A DNA stretch of 64,000 bases, from the NCBI RefSeq assembly GCF_004214815.1, contig NZ_CP035926.1, positions 496,001 to 560,000 of the forward strand, written 5' to 3'. The notes under the pieces were generated by a model that was given only the letters and a program-made list of their open reading frames with translations, was not told the DNA's origin and did no database searches. The stretch comes from Aliarcobacter thereius LMG 24486 (GTDB taxonomy: Bacteria > Campylobacterota > Campylobacteria > Campylobacterales > Arcobacteraceae). How positions within the stretch are numbered: position 1 is the stretch's first letter; each line of letters begins with the position of its first letter. Made by a program: the position numbers and the translations under genes. Shown here one piece after another: positions 35,279 through 44,545 of the stretch.

Positions 35279-36100
35279 TTGAATTTACATGAAATATTAA
35301 AAAAAATTGAAAATCTATCACCATTACCTGAAACTATTGTAGAAATAGAAAAATATAAAAGAAAAGATGAAAAAGAGATTGATGAATTAAATGAGATTAT
35401 CAATAAAGATGCTCTTTTAGTTACAACTATTTTGAAAATAGCAAATTCAGCTATGTTTGGATTTAGAAGTAAAGTTGAAACACCTAAAAGAGCAATTAGC
35501 CTTTTAGGAATAAACTTTGTAATATCAGTTGCTATATCAACAGCTAGTCAAAGAATAATAATTTCCAGTTTAAGTGCTTATGGACTTTCAAATGATGATT
35601 TTAAAAACTCTTCAAGTTTATCACTTGCTCTTACAAGTTTATGGTTAAATAAACTTGATCCAGAATTAAAAGATAGTTTACTTTTAGCAACTTTACTTCA
35701 AGATATTGGGAAATTTATAATTAGTGATGTTCTAATTTCAAATGATAAAGCAAAAGATTTTTTAAAAAAGCTAGAAGATAGATCAATAACAATAGAAGAG
35801 ATTGAAAAAGATTTTTTTGGTTTTTCTAGCTCTTATATAACTGCACAAATATTTAAACATTGGAATTTGAGTTCAAATTTAATAAATAGTATAGAGTTTA
35901 TTGATAACCCAAAAATTGCACCAGAAGATTATAAAAAGAAATCTATGATTTTGGATGTTATAAAAACAGCAACAGATATAAGAAATCCATTGAGTCAAGG
36001 ATCAATAAATAAAGCAATAGATAAAGCAAAAGAGTATAATTTAAATTATAAAAGTTTAGAAGAAGCTATAAAGAAATTAAAAAATAGAATAGAAAAATAG
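35279..36100 (+). CDS. HDOD-domain protein
   Basis: A 273-residue protein that is almost entirely an HDOD domain (about 5-210): LPETIVEIEKYK, INKDALLVTTILKIANSAMFG, and TPKRAISLLGINFVISVAI. HDOD domains resemble HD phosphohydrolases but lack the metal ligands and act in signalling, often with cyclic di-GMP or chemotaxis proteins. Here TLLQDIGKFIISDVL keeps only a trace of the HD motif. The start is TTG at 35279, after AGGGA; no ATG is better placed. It lies 26 bases after ychF and converges with recO. The pathway is unknown. Confidence 0.85.
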   Translation: MNLHEILKKIENLSPLPETIVEIEKYKRKDEKEIDELNEIINKDALLVTTILKIANSAMFGFRSKVETPKRAISLLGINFVISVAISTASQRIIISSLSAYGLSNDDFKNSSSLSLALTSLWLNKLDPELKDSLLLATLLQDIGKFIISDVLISNDKAKDFLKKLEDRSITIEEIEKDFFGFSSSYITAQIFKHWNLSSNLINSIEFIDNPKIAPEDYKKKSMILDVIKTATDIRNPLSQGSINKAIDKAKEYNLNYKSLEEAIKKLKNRIEK

Positions 36101-36105
36101 ATATT

Positions 36106-36720
36106 TTAAAGTCCAAGCAAAATAATATCCCAAAGTTTTTCTATCTCATTATCTTCAAGTGATATTGCTGATTTATTAATAAAAAGTTCTTTTATCTTAT
36201 TAATATCAAATCTTTTTGCTCTTATACAAGAGTTATGAACAGGAATAAAACCTCTAACTAATGATAAATTAAAATCAATAGTAATCTCACAAATTAAACA
36301 CTCAAAATCAATATGTAATCTTCCTTCAAAATCTAAAATATTTAAATAAGATTCAATTATTGCTCTTAAAACATTTTGTTTATCAATTTTTCTTACAAGT
36401 TCTTCAAGATTAGTAAAATAAAATGAATCTAACTCTTCTATATCTTTTAAATGAGAATAGAAGAGTTTTAGAAACCTTTGCCAAGCATACATTTTCTGGC
36501 TATTTAATATCCAAGGAAAACCTAATTGCATAACATCTTTTAATCTTGGAATATTTGCTTTTGTATTTTCTAATTCAAAATCAATTTTATAACCAATATT
36601 TATATTTGAGTGCCTAGCTCCATAAAACCTATAAGAACTAATAAGCTCATTTTCACATAAAATTGTGACAATTAAATCATCATCTTTTACAGGCTTTACA
36701 TCAATTATATAACCTTGCAT
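36106..36720 (-). CDS. recO: RecO-like recombination protein
   Basis: A 204-residue protein starting MQGYIIDVKPVKDDDLIV, an OB-fold start of the RecO type, followed by a helical part and a cysteine-bearing segment (FECLICEITIDFNL, then HNSCIRAKRF) in the position of the RecO zinc finger. Campylobacterota RecO proteins are short and divergent, about this length. RecO loads RecA onto SSB-coated DNA with RecR. The call rests on length, order of elements and memory of epsilonproteobacterial relatives. It lies four bases after the small acidic gene. Confidence 0.78.
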   Translation of the reverse strand: MQGYIIDVKPVKDDDLIVTILCENELISSYRFYGARHSNINIGYKIDFELENTKANIPRLKDVMQLGFPWILNSQKMYAWQRFLKLFYSHLKDIEELDSFYFTNLEELVRKIDKQNVLRAIIESYLNILDFEGRLHIDFECLICEITIDFNLSLVRGFIPVHNSCIRAKRFDINKIKELFINKSAISLEDNEIEKLWDIILLGL

Positions 36721-36724
36721 AAGA

Positions 36725-36985
36725 TTATGAGTTTGCTTCCTCGATCATCTCATTTATCTCTTCTATTAATTCAATAGCTTCCTCATCATCAACTTCATCA
36801 TTTTCGATATCTTCTAAAAGTTGTTTAAACTCTTTTTTCATTTCTTGCATGTTTTCTAACTCTTCTTTAGTATCAGCATCATCTTTTTTTGAAGCAATTA
36901 ACTCTAATAACTCATCTATATAGTCATCAATATCATCTAAAACAACATTTTCTATTAATGCTTTTAACTCTAATTGTTTACTCAT
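36725..36985 (-). CDS. Small acidic helical protein, function unknown
   Basis: An 86-residue protein with no family I recognise. It is strongly acidic (many Asp and Glu, for example VLDDIDDYIDELLELIA and DEVDDEEAIELIEEINEMIEE), with leucine/isoleucine heptads that suggest a helical hairpin or coiled coil. It lies four bases upstream of recO and is probably cotranslated with it. Highly acidic small proteins can mimic DNA or bind basic partners, but nothing here shows that. The start has AAGG seven bases upstream and coding character is clear. Confidence 0.65.
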   Translation of the reverse strand: MSKQLELKALIENVVLDDIDDYIDELLELIASKKDDADTKEELENMQEMKKEFKQLLEDIENDEVDDEEAIELIEEINEMIEEANS

Positions 36986-37098
36986 TTTTGTAACCTTTTG
37001 AAATTTTTTTGTATTATATCAAAAATAGCTAATTTGTTTTCTATGAAATTTATATAAACTTTTGGATATAATTTTAAAACAAAATTTAAGGAGATAAT

Positions 37099-37413
37099 AT
37101 GGACTATTTTCAAGGTGTTTCAATAGCAAAAGCAGCAAATATTTTATATGATGGGAACATCACTAGTAGATCAATTACATTCCAAGATGGTTCTAAAAAG
37201 ACTTTAGGAATTATGTTAGAAGGTGAATATGAATTAAATACAGTAAATAAAGAAATAATTGATATTCAAAGAGGAACTTTAGAGTTACTTTTACCAGCTT
37301 CAGAGTGGAAAACTTTTGAAGGACCAGCTTCTTTTGAAGTTCCAGAAAATACAAAATTTAGATTAAAAGTACACTCATTAGTTGATTATTGTTGTTCTTT
37401 TATAAAAAACTAA
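37099..37413 (+). CDS. ppnP: Pyrimidine/purine nucleoside phosphorylase
   Basis: A 104-residue single-domain cupin of the PpnP (YaiE/DUF1255) family: QGVSIAKAANILYDGNITSRSI near the start, DGSKKTLGIMLEGEYEL, GTLELLLPASEW and VPENTKFRLKVHSLVDYCCSF at the end. PpnP splits several nucleosides with phosphate to give free bases and ribose 1-phosphate. The start has AAGGAG well placed upstream. It is divergent from the recO pair and followed by a hairpin. Confidence 0.93.
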   Translation: MDYFQGVSIAKAANILYDGNITSRSITFQDGSKKTLGIMLEGEYELNTVNKEIIDIQRGTLELLLPASEWKTFEGPASFEVPENTKFRLKVHSLVDYCCSFIKN

Positions 37414-37416
37414 AAC

Positions 37417-37444
37417 TTTAAATAGTGCAAAAGCACTGTTTAAA
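37417..37444 (+). terminator. Hairpin after ppnP
   Basis: A twelve-base stem (37417-37428 with 37433-37444, one G-U pair) with an AAAA loop lies three bases after the ppnP stop. No T-run follows, so it may protect the 3' end of the mRNA rather than terminate alone. Confidence 0.5.
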
Positions 37445-37509
37445 CTCTAAAATAATTATATACCTACAAAAAACAAACATTTAAATATTTTTTTGCTAAG
37501 CTTCGTTCT

Positions 37510-38352
37510 ATGAATAAAGAAGATTTTTTTATAAAACAGATACAAAATAGTAAATATAATGGCGATGATGGAGCTTTTATTGATGGATATGTTTATTCAA
37601 TGGATGCTTTTTTTGAAGATGTACATTTTAAAAAAGAGTGGATAAAAGAAGGAAATATATCTTTAAAACAAATAGCTTATAAATCAATGCTTGTAAATAT
37701 TTCTGATGCAATTGCTATGAATGCAAAACCCAAATATGCACTTATAACTATTGCAATTCCTAAAACCTATACTCAATATGAATTAAAAGAATTAGCAAAT
37801 GGATTTAAAAAAGCAGCTCATGATTTCGGATTTGAGATAATAGGTGGAGATACTATTGAAAATCATAAATTAGATATTAGTATTACAATTATCTCAAAAA
37901 CAGAAAATCCTATATATAGGAAAGATGTAAAAATAGGGGATTTTATTTGTTATACTGGAAAGTTAGGAGATAGTAAAAAAGGATTAGAAGCTTTACTAAA
38001 AGGGCAAAAGATTAAGAAAAATTCAAAATTTATAAAACCAAAACTAAAAGCAGATTTTTTTTATGAAGCATCAAAATTTATAAATTCAAGTATGGATATA
38101 AGTGATGGACTTTTTTTAGATTTAGAAAAACTATCAAAAGCTTCAAAAATTGGTTTTGATTTTTTTAAAGAGATAAAAGAAGAAGTTGGAACTTCAGGAG
38201 AAGAGTATGAGATATTATTTTCTGTTTCTCAAAAAAATTTAAAGAAAATAGAAGATATTGCAAAAAAATATAAAGTAAAACTAAATTATTTTGCAAAAGC
38301 AGTAAAAGGAAGCTATAAAAGTAGCTTTCCTAATCACCATTTTAAAAATTAA
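37510..38352 (+). CDS. thiL: Thiamine-monophosphate kinase
   Basis: ThiL phosphorylates thiamine monophosphate to the active cofactor. The 280 residues, short but usual for Campylobacterota, show YNGDDGAFIDGYVYSMDAFFEDVHF (metal and substrate aspartates), YKSMLVNISDAIAMNAKP, FEIIGGDTIENHKLDISIT and a late SMDISDGLFLDLEKLS. No Shine-Dalgarno is visible before the ATG. A TTTGCTAAGCT stretch 8-18 bases upstream could be an extended -10, which would make the mRNA nearly leaderless, but that is weak. truD follows after nine bases. Confidence 0.93.
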   Translation: MNKEDFFIKQIQNSKYNGDDGAFIDGYVYSMDAFFEDVHFKKEWIKEGNISLKQIAYKSMLVNISDAIAMNAKPKYALITIAIPKTYTQYELKELANGFKKAAHDFGFEIIGGDTIENHKLDISITIISKTENPIYRKDVKIGDFICYTGKLGDSKKGLEALLKGQKIKKNSKFIKPKLKADFFYEASKFINSSMDISDGLFLDLEKLSKASKIGFDFFKEIKEEVGTSGEEYEILFSVSQKNLKKIEDIAKKYKVKLNYFAKAVKGSYKSSFPNHHFKN

Positions 38353-38361
38353 GGAAAAAAC

Positions 38362-39423
38362 TTGCAAATTCAAAGGTATTTAAATCATTCAAATATTGAT
38401 GTCTATTTTAAACAGAGTAAAGATGATTTTGTTGTTCATGAAGTACCACTTTATGAATTTAGTAAAGAAGGAGAACATCTTATTTTAAAGCTAAGAAAAA
38501 AAGACTTAGCAACTTGGGATGCAATAGAGATTTTGGCAAATTTTTTAAAATGTAGTCCAAGAGAGTTTGGATATGCTGGATTAAAAGATAAAAATGCAAT
38601 GACAGTTCAACATATTTCAATACATAGAAAATATGAAGAAGCTTTAAAAGAGTTTAGTCATGAAAATATAAAAATTCTTGAGACAACATATCATAACAAT
38701 AAGATAAAAATAGGGCATTTAAAAGGAAATAATTTTTTTATTAGATTAAAAAGAGTTGGTCTTGTAGAAAAACAGAAAATAGAAGAAGCTTTAGGAAAAA
38801 TTGCTACTTTTGGAATGCCAAATTATTTTGGTTTTCAAAGATTTGGAATTGATGGTGAAAATTATAAAAAAGGTAAAGCGATAGTTGAAGGAGATTTAAA
38901 AGAGAGAAATAGAAATTTAAAACAGATGTTTATAAATGCTTATCAAAGTTATCTTTTTAACTCTTGGCTTTCAAAAAGAATAGAGATTTCAAAACTTATT
39001 GACTCTTTTGATGCAAAAGAAATTTATGAAAAATTAAATTTACCACTAGAAGAAGTAAAAAGAGCAAAAAAACAGCCACATCCTTTTAAAATTTTTACAG
39101 GAGATTTATTAAGTCATTATCCATTTGGAAGAATTTTTATTATTGATGATTTAGAGATAGAGAGTCAAAAGTTTTTTGATAAAGATAGAGTTCCAACAGG
39201 TCTTTTATCTGGAAAGAGAGTTAAAAAAAGTGAAGCTTTTGCACAAAATATTGAAAAAGAATTTGATGTAGAAATGAGTGAAGATGGAGCAAGAAGGTTT
39301 GCATTTATTTTTCCTGAAAATATTGAAAGTAATTATAAAGAAGACAAAAATCATATGGAACTTAATTTTTATCTTCCAAAAGGTTCATACGCAACAGAAC
39401 TTATAGCAGAGATTTTACACTAG
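38362..39423 (+). CDS. truD: tRNA pseudouridine(13) synthase
   Basis: TruD makes pseudouridine 13 in tRNA-Glu and a few others. The 353 residues contain the catalytic motif FGYAGLKDKNAMTVQ (Asp in LKDKNA), KIGHLKGNNFFIRLKRV, GMPNYFGFQRFG, and a C-terminal LNFYLPKGSYATELIAEIL, all diagnostic. The TRUD insertion domain is shortened, as in Helicobacter and Campylobacter. The start is TTG at 38362, eight bases after AAGGA; no upstream ATG exists in frame. It forms an operon with thiL. Confidence 0.95.
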   Translation: MQIQRYLNHSNIDVYFKQSKDDFVVHEVPLYEFSKEGEHLILKLRKKDLATWDAIEILANFLKCSPREFGYAGLKDKNAMTVQHISIHRKYEEALKEFSHENIKILETTYHNNKIKIGHLKGNNFFIRLKRVGLVEKQKIEEALGKIATFGMPNYFGFQRFGIDGENYKKGKAIVEGDLKERNRNLKQMFINAYQSYLFNSWLSKRIEISKLIDSFDAKEIYEKLNLPLEEVKRAKKQPHPFKIFTGDLLSHYPFGRIFIIDDLEIESQKFFDKDRVPTGLLSGKRVKKSEAFAQNIEKEFDVEMSEDGARRFAFIFPENIESNYKEDKNHMELNFYLPKGSYATELIAEILH

Positions 39424-39473
39424 CTTAAGAACTTTTAAGATAGTATCAATGTTTAAATATACAAGGAAAATAA

Positions 39474-39836
39474 ATGAGATACGAAGAGCTTATTACAGAA
39501 CTTTGTGAAGTTATAAAAGAGACTGAAAATGATGCACAAGGTATTCTTGATAATAGTGAAAATATGGAACAAATACTTGAAAGTATGCATCTTCCAAAGA
39601 GAAAAAAAGATAAACTTATTGAAGCTATTTCAAATATTTATGGTTTTTTACAAAGACAAGATTTACATAGACAAAAGATTGAAAGAGTTGTGAATTTTGT
39701 TTGTGATAAAAATGATATTGATAAAACACAATATAATTTAGCTCCTATTGCAAAGAATATAAGTTATTCTCCATGTTGTGATGAAAATATGAGTTCAGAA
39801 GAGTTAGAATTACTTATAAGAAGTATGCAAGGCTAA
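39474..39836 (+). CDS. Small CheZ-like CheY-P phosphatase candidate
   Basis: A 120-residue, mostly helical protein. Helix 1 (about 3-36, with ETENDAQGILDNSE) and helix 2 (about 42-77) would form a hairpin. Helix 2 carries RQDLHRQKIERVVNFV, where Asp63 and Gln67 have the Asp-x3-Gln spacing of the CheZ catalytic residues (Asp143/Gln147 in E. coli). The C terminus, SSEELELLIRSMQG, resembles the CheY-binding tail of CheZ after a disordered link containing CysCys. It is half the usual CheZ length. It converges on a chemoreceptor gene. CheZ-like function is inferred, not shown. Confidence 0.6.
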   Translation: MRYEELITELCEVIKETENDAQGILDNSENMEQILESMHLPKRKKDKLIEAISNIYGFLQRQDLHRQKIERVVNFVCDKNDIDKTQYNLAPIAKNISYSPCCDENMSSEELELLIRSMQG

Positions 39837-39873
39837 AAGTATAATATACAATTATCTTCTAATTTTATAATTT

Positions 39874-39905
39874 AAGTATAGATAGATTTCTATCTATACT
39901 TTTTT
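39874..39905. terminator. Bidirectional terminator between CheZ-like and chemoreceptor genes
   Basis: A perfect twelve-base stem (39874-39885 with 39890-39901) closes on ATTT and continues into Ts on the plus strand (to 39905). It overlaps the stop of the leftward chemoreceptor gene, so it can end both transcripts. Confidence 0.87.
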
Positions 39906-42075
39906 AAGATTTAATTTCATCAATCTTTTTAAAGAATTCTAAAGTAGTTTTCTCTACAATATTTGCTTTTATATTTAGTTGTTCAGCTTTATCTTTATTT
40001 GCATTTGAATCAACTAAATTTTGTAAGTTCTTATTTAAATCAGAATCAATTTTTCTAATATCATTTATTAACTCATGATCATTAATCGTAGAAGAAACTT
40101 CATTCTTATTTAACCATTCTAAAATTGTACTAGATTCATCAACTTTAAATTTTTTATAATTACCAAGTTTTGAATAAACAGCATCTTTTTTCTTAATAAT
40201 ATCAGTTTTTAATAATGCTGTATCATATACTAAATCGACATTGCTCACTTTATTTAAACTATCTTCTATGAAAGTAGTTCTTGAAGCAGCAGTTACAAGA
40301 TAACTTGATGTAGCAGCAATAGAAGATGCCATAACAGATATTTGATCAGCTACTTGAGCATTTTTTTGTGTAGATAGATCTAAAGTCCCAATTACATCAT
40401 TTATTTGTAATATTCCAGTTTCTTGCTCTTTTGAAGCAGCAGCTACATTTTCTATTGTAACAAGAGTGTTTGATATATTATTATTTAATTCTGAATAACC
40501 CTCAATCATATTATTAGCAATATTCTTACCTTCATTCGCTTTAATACTTGCTCTTTCAACAATATCTTTAATCTCTCTAGCTGCTTCTGCACTTCTTGCA
40601 GCAAGATTTCTTACTTCTTGAGCTACAACTGCAAATCCTTTTCCAGCTTCTCCAGCAGTTGCAGCTTCAACAGCTGCGTTTAAACTTAAAATATTTGTTT
40701 GGAATGCAATTTGGTCAATAACTTCAATTGCTTCATTTATAGAGTTTACTTGAGAATTAATTGCATCCATAGATTTTGCTGTTTCTTCTGCTAAAGTTTG
40801 ACCTTTTTTTGCAGAATTATTTAAATCATGAGTAAGTTTTGACATCTCAATCGTTGATTGAGTATTAGCTTGAATTGTTGCAGTGATTTCATCTAAAGCA
40901 GCAGCTGTTTCTTCTAAAGATGCAGCTTGTTCACTAGAAGAATTTTTCAAATTTAAAGAAGTTTCCGAAAGAGTTTGTGTACTATCTTTTAATGAATTAC
41001 CTGTATTCATAACAATAGCAAGAAGCTCAGAAGTATTGTTCCCTACAAGATTTATTCCATTTGTAAGAGAAGCTAAATTTCCATATATATTTTGGTCTTT
41101 TAAAATAAAGTCATATTTTGATTCAGCATAGTATCTTAATGCTTCATTGATTTTATCAAGAGTCTCTTTTGTTCTTTCAATCATTTGGTTTAATTTATTT
41201 TTTAAATCTTCAACATGTGGATTTGCAGCTGTATTATTTACTCTATATACGAAGAAACCATTTGCTGTTTTTTCTATTACATCATTTGCTTCTTCAATAA
41301 CTTTTTCGTCTTGAGCTAAACCTTCTCTTACTTTTTCCATATAAGAATTGAATAGATGAGCAACTTCTCCTATTTCATCTTCTGTTTTTACTTTTAAAGT
41401 GATATTTGTATCATTTGAGTGAAGTAAATCATCAAAACCTGACTTAAGGTCTTCTATTGGACTTGTAGCTTTTCTAACAATGAAGAATATTAAAATAATA
41501 GTAAATAATCCTAAAATTGTTGAAGATAGAGAAATTTCTTTTAAAAGAGATTTTATTTTTTTATCAGTTTCATCTAAAGAGAAAGTTAAATCCATTACAC
41601 CAATAACATCTCCAACTGATTGATTTGGGTGACAAGCCATACACTCATTTGTTGCTATCATTGGCTTAATCATTCTAATTGTATGCCCATTTTCATCATT
41701 TTTCTGAATAATTTGATTCTCTTTTGTAGCAAAGCTATCTAAAATCTGTGGATCTTTTGTAAAAGGAGTGTCTAAACCATAAAGTTCAATAAGTTCTTTA
41801 CTTTTCGCAACAGTTAACTGCTTAACTCCTTTTATATCTCTAGCATCTTCTTCTGCTTTTGCTATTAGATCTCTATCTCCTGTATTCATTGTATTTCTTA
41901 AAGTTTGAAATATGGATGCATTTAACATTGATAAATTATCTCTAGCATTTGCTATTGAATCTTCAGTAACTTTCGTTGTTGTTGAATAGACAATGAAAGA
42001 ACTACTTATAAACATAAGAACAAACAGAGCAAAAATGATTTTATTGCTAACTTTTTTTGTAATAAATTTAAGCAT
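39904..42075 (-). CDS. Methyl-accepting chemotaxis protein with c-type haem motif
   Basis: A 723-residue chemoreceptor. A membrane helix (about 12-30) leads to a periplasmic sensor (31-180) that contains CMACH at 145-149, a CxxCH c-type haem attachment site, in a DUF3365/Tll0287-like fold ([30 protein letters not shown]). A second helix (183-200), a HAMP domain and a methyl-accepting signalling domain with the hairpin [20 protein letters not shown] follow. It probably senses redox, a gas or haem state and signals to CheA. I chose the ATG at 42075 after GGAG; a TTG four codons earlier overlaps that site. Confidence 0.88.
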   Translation of the reverse strand: MLKFITKKVSNKIIFALFVLMFISSSFIVYSTTTKVTEDSIANARDNLSMLNASIFQTLRNTMNTGDRDLIAKAEEDARDIKGVKQLTVAKSKELIELYGLDTPFTKDPQILDSFATKENQIIQKNDENGHTIRMIKPMIATNECMACHPNQSVGDVIGVMDLTFSLDETDKKIKSLLKEISLSSTILGLFTIILIFFIVRKATSPIEDLKSGFDDLLHSNDTNITLKVKTEDEIGEVAHLFNSYMEKVREGLAQDEKVIEEANDVIEKTANGFFVYRVNNTAANPHVEDLKNKLNQMIERTKETLDKINEALRYYAESKYDFILKDQNIYGNLASLTNGINLVGNNTSELLAIVMNTGNSLKDSTQTLSETSLNLKNSSSEQAASLEETAAALDEITATIQANTQSTIEMSKLTHDLNNSAKKGQTLAEETAKSMDAINSQVNSINEAIEVIDQIAFQTNILSLNAAVEAATAGEAGKGFAVVAQEVRNLAARSAEAAREIKDIVERASIKANEGKNIANNMIEGYSELNNNISNTLVTIENVAAASKEQETGILQINDVIGTLDLSTQKNAQVADQISVMASSIAATSSYLVTAASRTTFIEDSLNKVSNVDLVYDTALLKTDIIKKKDAVYSKLGNYKKFKVDESSTILEWLNKNEVSSTINDHELINDIRKIDSDLNKNLQNLVDSNANKDKAEQLNIKANIVEKTTLEFFKKIDEIKS

Positions 42076-42203
42076 ACAACTCTCCAATTTTTTTAAGTCG
42101 ATTTATTATATACTTAAAAAGTTTAAAAGATTGTAATAAACTTATAAAAATTATAAATTACATAAATAAAAAGTAATAATATAACAAAATAAAGAGAGTA
42201 GAA

Positions 42204-42761
42204 TTGATAGTAGGACTAATAGGAAAAATTATAAAAAAAGAGCCAACAGTTGTACATTTAAATGTAAACGGAGTTGTATATGAAGTTTTTGTATCTTTAA
42301 ATTGTAGTTCAAAAATAACAAAAGATGAAGTAAGTTTTGAAATAAGTGAAATTATAAGAGAAGATGCTCATAATTTATATGGTTTTATTGATAGTAATGA
42401 AAAAAAGCTATTTGAAACTGTAATAAAAATAAATGGAATTGGACCAAAAGTTGGACTTGCTATTTGTTCAACATTTACACCAAGTTCTTTTGCACAAATT
42501 ATAAGCTCAAATGATGTTGATATGTTAAAAAGAGTTCCTGGCATTGGACCAAAAGGAGCTAGTAGAATACTTGTTGAACTTAGTGGGTTTATAATAGATG
42601 TAGAAAATGATAATGAAGTTTCTAATATAAATCTAGAAGCTTCTTTAGCTCTTGAAAGTTTAGGTTTCAAAAAAGAGATAGTTTCAAAAATATTAAAAAC
42701 TTGTACAAGTACGAGTACTAGTGAGCTTGTAAGAGAAGCTTTAAAAAAATTACAAAAATAG
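42204..42761 (+). CDS. ruvA: Holliday junction helicase subunit RuvA
   Basis: RuvA binds four-way junctions and loads the RuvB motor for branch migration. The 185 residues have the N-terminal OB domain ([27 protein letters not shown]), two helix-hairpin-helix motifs ([19 protein letters not shown] and [16 protein letters not shown]) and a C-terminal RuvB-binding domain ([16 protein letters not shown]). The start is TTG at 42204 with AGAGAG upstream. It heads the cluster ruvA-ddl-hydrolase-murF-HIT seen in other Campylobacterota. Confidence 0.97.
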   Translation: MIVGLIGKIIKKEPTVVHLNVNGVVYEVFVSLNCSSKITKDEVSFEISEIIREDAHNLYGFIDSNEKKLFETVIKINGIGPKVGLAICSTFTPSSFAQIISSNDVDMLKRVPGIGPKGASRILVELSGFIIDVENDNEVSNINLEASLALESLGFKKEIVSKILKTCTSTSTSELVREALKKLQK

Positions 42762-42784
42762 ATAAATAAAATAAGGATAATAGT

Positions 42785-43825
42785 ATGAAAGTAGCAGTTG
42801 TTTTTGGTGGAATAAGTTTTGAGCATGAGATTTCAATAGTTAGTTCAATTGCTATGAAAGATGTTTTGAAAAATGAGTTAATATATATATTTATTGATAA
42901 AAATAGAGAACTTTATGAAATACCAAGTTCAAAAATAAATTCAAAACTATTTTCAAGTGGAGAATATAGTAAGTTTGATAGAGTTTATTTTAAAAAAGAT
43001 GGATTTTATAAAATAACAGGATTATTCAAAAAAGAGCAAAATATCGATTTTGATGTTGTTTTAAACCTTTCTCATGGTGGAGATGGAGAAGATGGTATTT
43101 TAGCTTCAATGTTTGATTTTTATAATATTTCATTTGTTGGTCCTAGAACTGAAGCTTGTGTTGTTAGTTCAAATAAATTTATAACAAAAGGTTATGCACA
43201 AAGTGTAGAGGTAAAAACTCTTCCATATAAATATTTTACTAAAAATGACAAAATAGAAATTAATGAATTCCCAGCAATTATAAAACCAGTAAAATTGGGA
43301 AGCTCAATTGGGGTTGCAATTGTTAAAACAAAAGAAGAGTTATCTTATGCACTTGATGTTGCTTTTGAATTTGATGATGCTATTATTGTTGAACCATTTA
43401 TAAGTGGAGTTAAAGAGTACAATTTAGCTGGTACAAAAATAGCTGGAGAGTTTGTATTTTCTATCATTGAAGAACCACAAAAAGCTGATTTTTTAGATTT
43501 TGATAAAAAGTATTTAGATTTTTCAAGAACTTCAAAAGCACAAGAGGTAGATTTAGGAGAGAAGCTAAATAAAGAGATAAAAAATAGTTTTAAAAATCTT
43601 TATAATACACTTTTTGAAGGTTCATTAATAAGATGTGATTTTTTTGTAGTAGATAATGAAGTTTATTTAAATGAAATTAATTCAATTCCTGGTTCTATGG
43701 CAAATTATCTTTTTGAAGATTTTCAAACAACTTTTGAAAAAATAGTAAAGAATTTACCAAAAAAGAAATTTATTCCAATAAATTATGATTATGTAAATAA
43801 AATACAAGTTGCAAAAGGAAAATAG
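42785..43825 (+). CDS. ddl: D-alanine--D-alanine ligase
   Basis: Ddl joins two D-alanines for the peptidoglycan precursor. The 346 residues show the ATP-grasp ligase pattern: VVFGGISFEHEISIVSS at the N terminus, LNLSHGGDGEDGILASMF, FPAIIKPVKLGSSIGVAIVK, IVEPFISGVKEYNLA, and the metal site LIRCDFFVVDNEVYLNEINSIPGSM. AAGGA precedes the ATG. It lies 23 bases after ruvA and abuts the next gene's TTG start, so ddl, the hydrolase and murF are likely coexpressed, murF using the dipeptide. Confidence 0.97.
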   Translation: MKVAVVFGGISFEHEISIVSSIAMKDVLKNELIYIFIDKNRELYEIPSSKINSKLFSSGEYSKFDRVYFKKDGFYKITGLFKKEQNIDFDVVLNLSHGGDGEDGILASMFDFYNISFVGPRTEACVVSSNKFITKGYAQSVEVKTLPYKYFTKNDKIEINEFPAIIKPVKLGSSIGVAIVKTKEELSYALDVAFEFDDAIIVEPFISGVKEYNLAGTKIAGEFVFSIIEEPQKADFLDFDKKYLDFSRTSKAQEVDLGEKLNKEIKNSFKNLYNTLFEGSLIRCDFFVVDNEVYLNEINSIPGSMANYLFEDFQTTFEKIVKNLPKKKFIPINYDYVNKIQVAKGK

Positions 43826-44545
43826 TTGGCACTAAAAAGTATAAATGTAGATGGAAAAATATTTGATATTATTTATGATATAAAAAATAGTGAAGCAAAA
43901 AGAGATATAGTTTTTTTGCATGGTTGGGGTTCAAACAAAGAGATTATGAAACAAGGCTTTGATAAGTTTTTAAAAGATTATAGACATATATATATAGATA
44001 TGCCAGGTTTTGGTAAAAGTGAAAATATTTATGAACTTACAACATTTGATTATTCAAATATAATAAAAGAGTTTTTAAAAGAGCTGAATTCAGATTTATA
44101 CGCAGTTGCTGGGCACTCTTTTGGTGGAAAAGTTGCAACTTTGATAAATCCACAAAATCTAATTTTATTTAGTAGTGCAGGTATTTTAGAAAAAAAACCT
44201 TGTAAAGTTAGATTTAAGATTTTTCTAGCAAAAACTTTAAATAGCTTAGGTTTAGGATTTGTTTCAAAGATTTTTAGAAGTAAAGATGTATCAAAAATGA
44301 GTGAAAATATGTATAAAACTTTTAAAAATGTTGTAGATGAAGATTTTACTCAAGAGTTTGAAAAAATAAAAAACAAAACATTGATTTTTTGGGGGATGGA
44401 AGATAAAGCAACATCAATGAAAAGTGGAGAAAAAATATCAGAGATAATTGATAGTTCTATTTTATATAAATTAAGTGGAGATCACTATTTTTTCCTAAAA
44501 CATTCAAAACAAATTGCTGGAATAATTGAAGATGAACTATTTTAA
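43826..44545 (+). CDS. Alpha/beta hydrolase
   Basis: A 239-residue alpha/beta-hydrolase: VFLHGWGSNKEIMK near the N terminus (oxyanion region), IYIDMPGFGKSE, the nucleophile elbow AGHSFGGK, an acid within FWGMEDKATS and a catalytic His in LSGDHYFFLKHS. It resembles small esterases or carbon-carbon hydrolases; the substrate is unknown. The start is TTG at 43826, immediately after the ddl stop, and its end overlaps the murF start by 14 bases. The same position between ddl and murF in other Campylobacterota suggests, but does not prove, a wall-related role. Confidence 0.87.
   Translation: MALKSINVDGKIFDIIYDIKNSEAKRDIVFLHGWGSNKEIMKQGFDKFLKDYRHIYIDMPGFGKSENIYELTTFDYSNIIKEFLKELNSDLYAVAGHSFGGKVATLINPQNLILFSSAGILEKKPCKVRFKIFLAKTLNSLGLGFVSKIFRSKDVSKMSENMYKTFKNVVDEDFTQEFEKIKNKTLIFWGMEDKATSMKSGEKISEIIDSSILYKLSGDHYFFLKHSKQIAGIIEDELF

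Noticed and set aside
42076-42087. Four-codon TTG extension of the chemoreceptor
   Set aside because: The extension consists of the bases of the ribosome site (GGAG) for the ATG at 42075.
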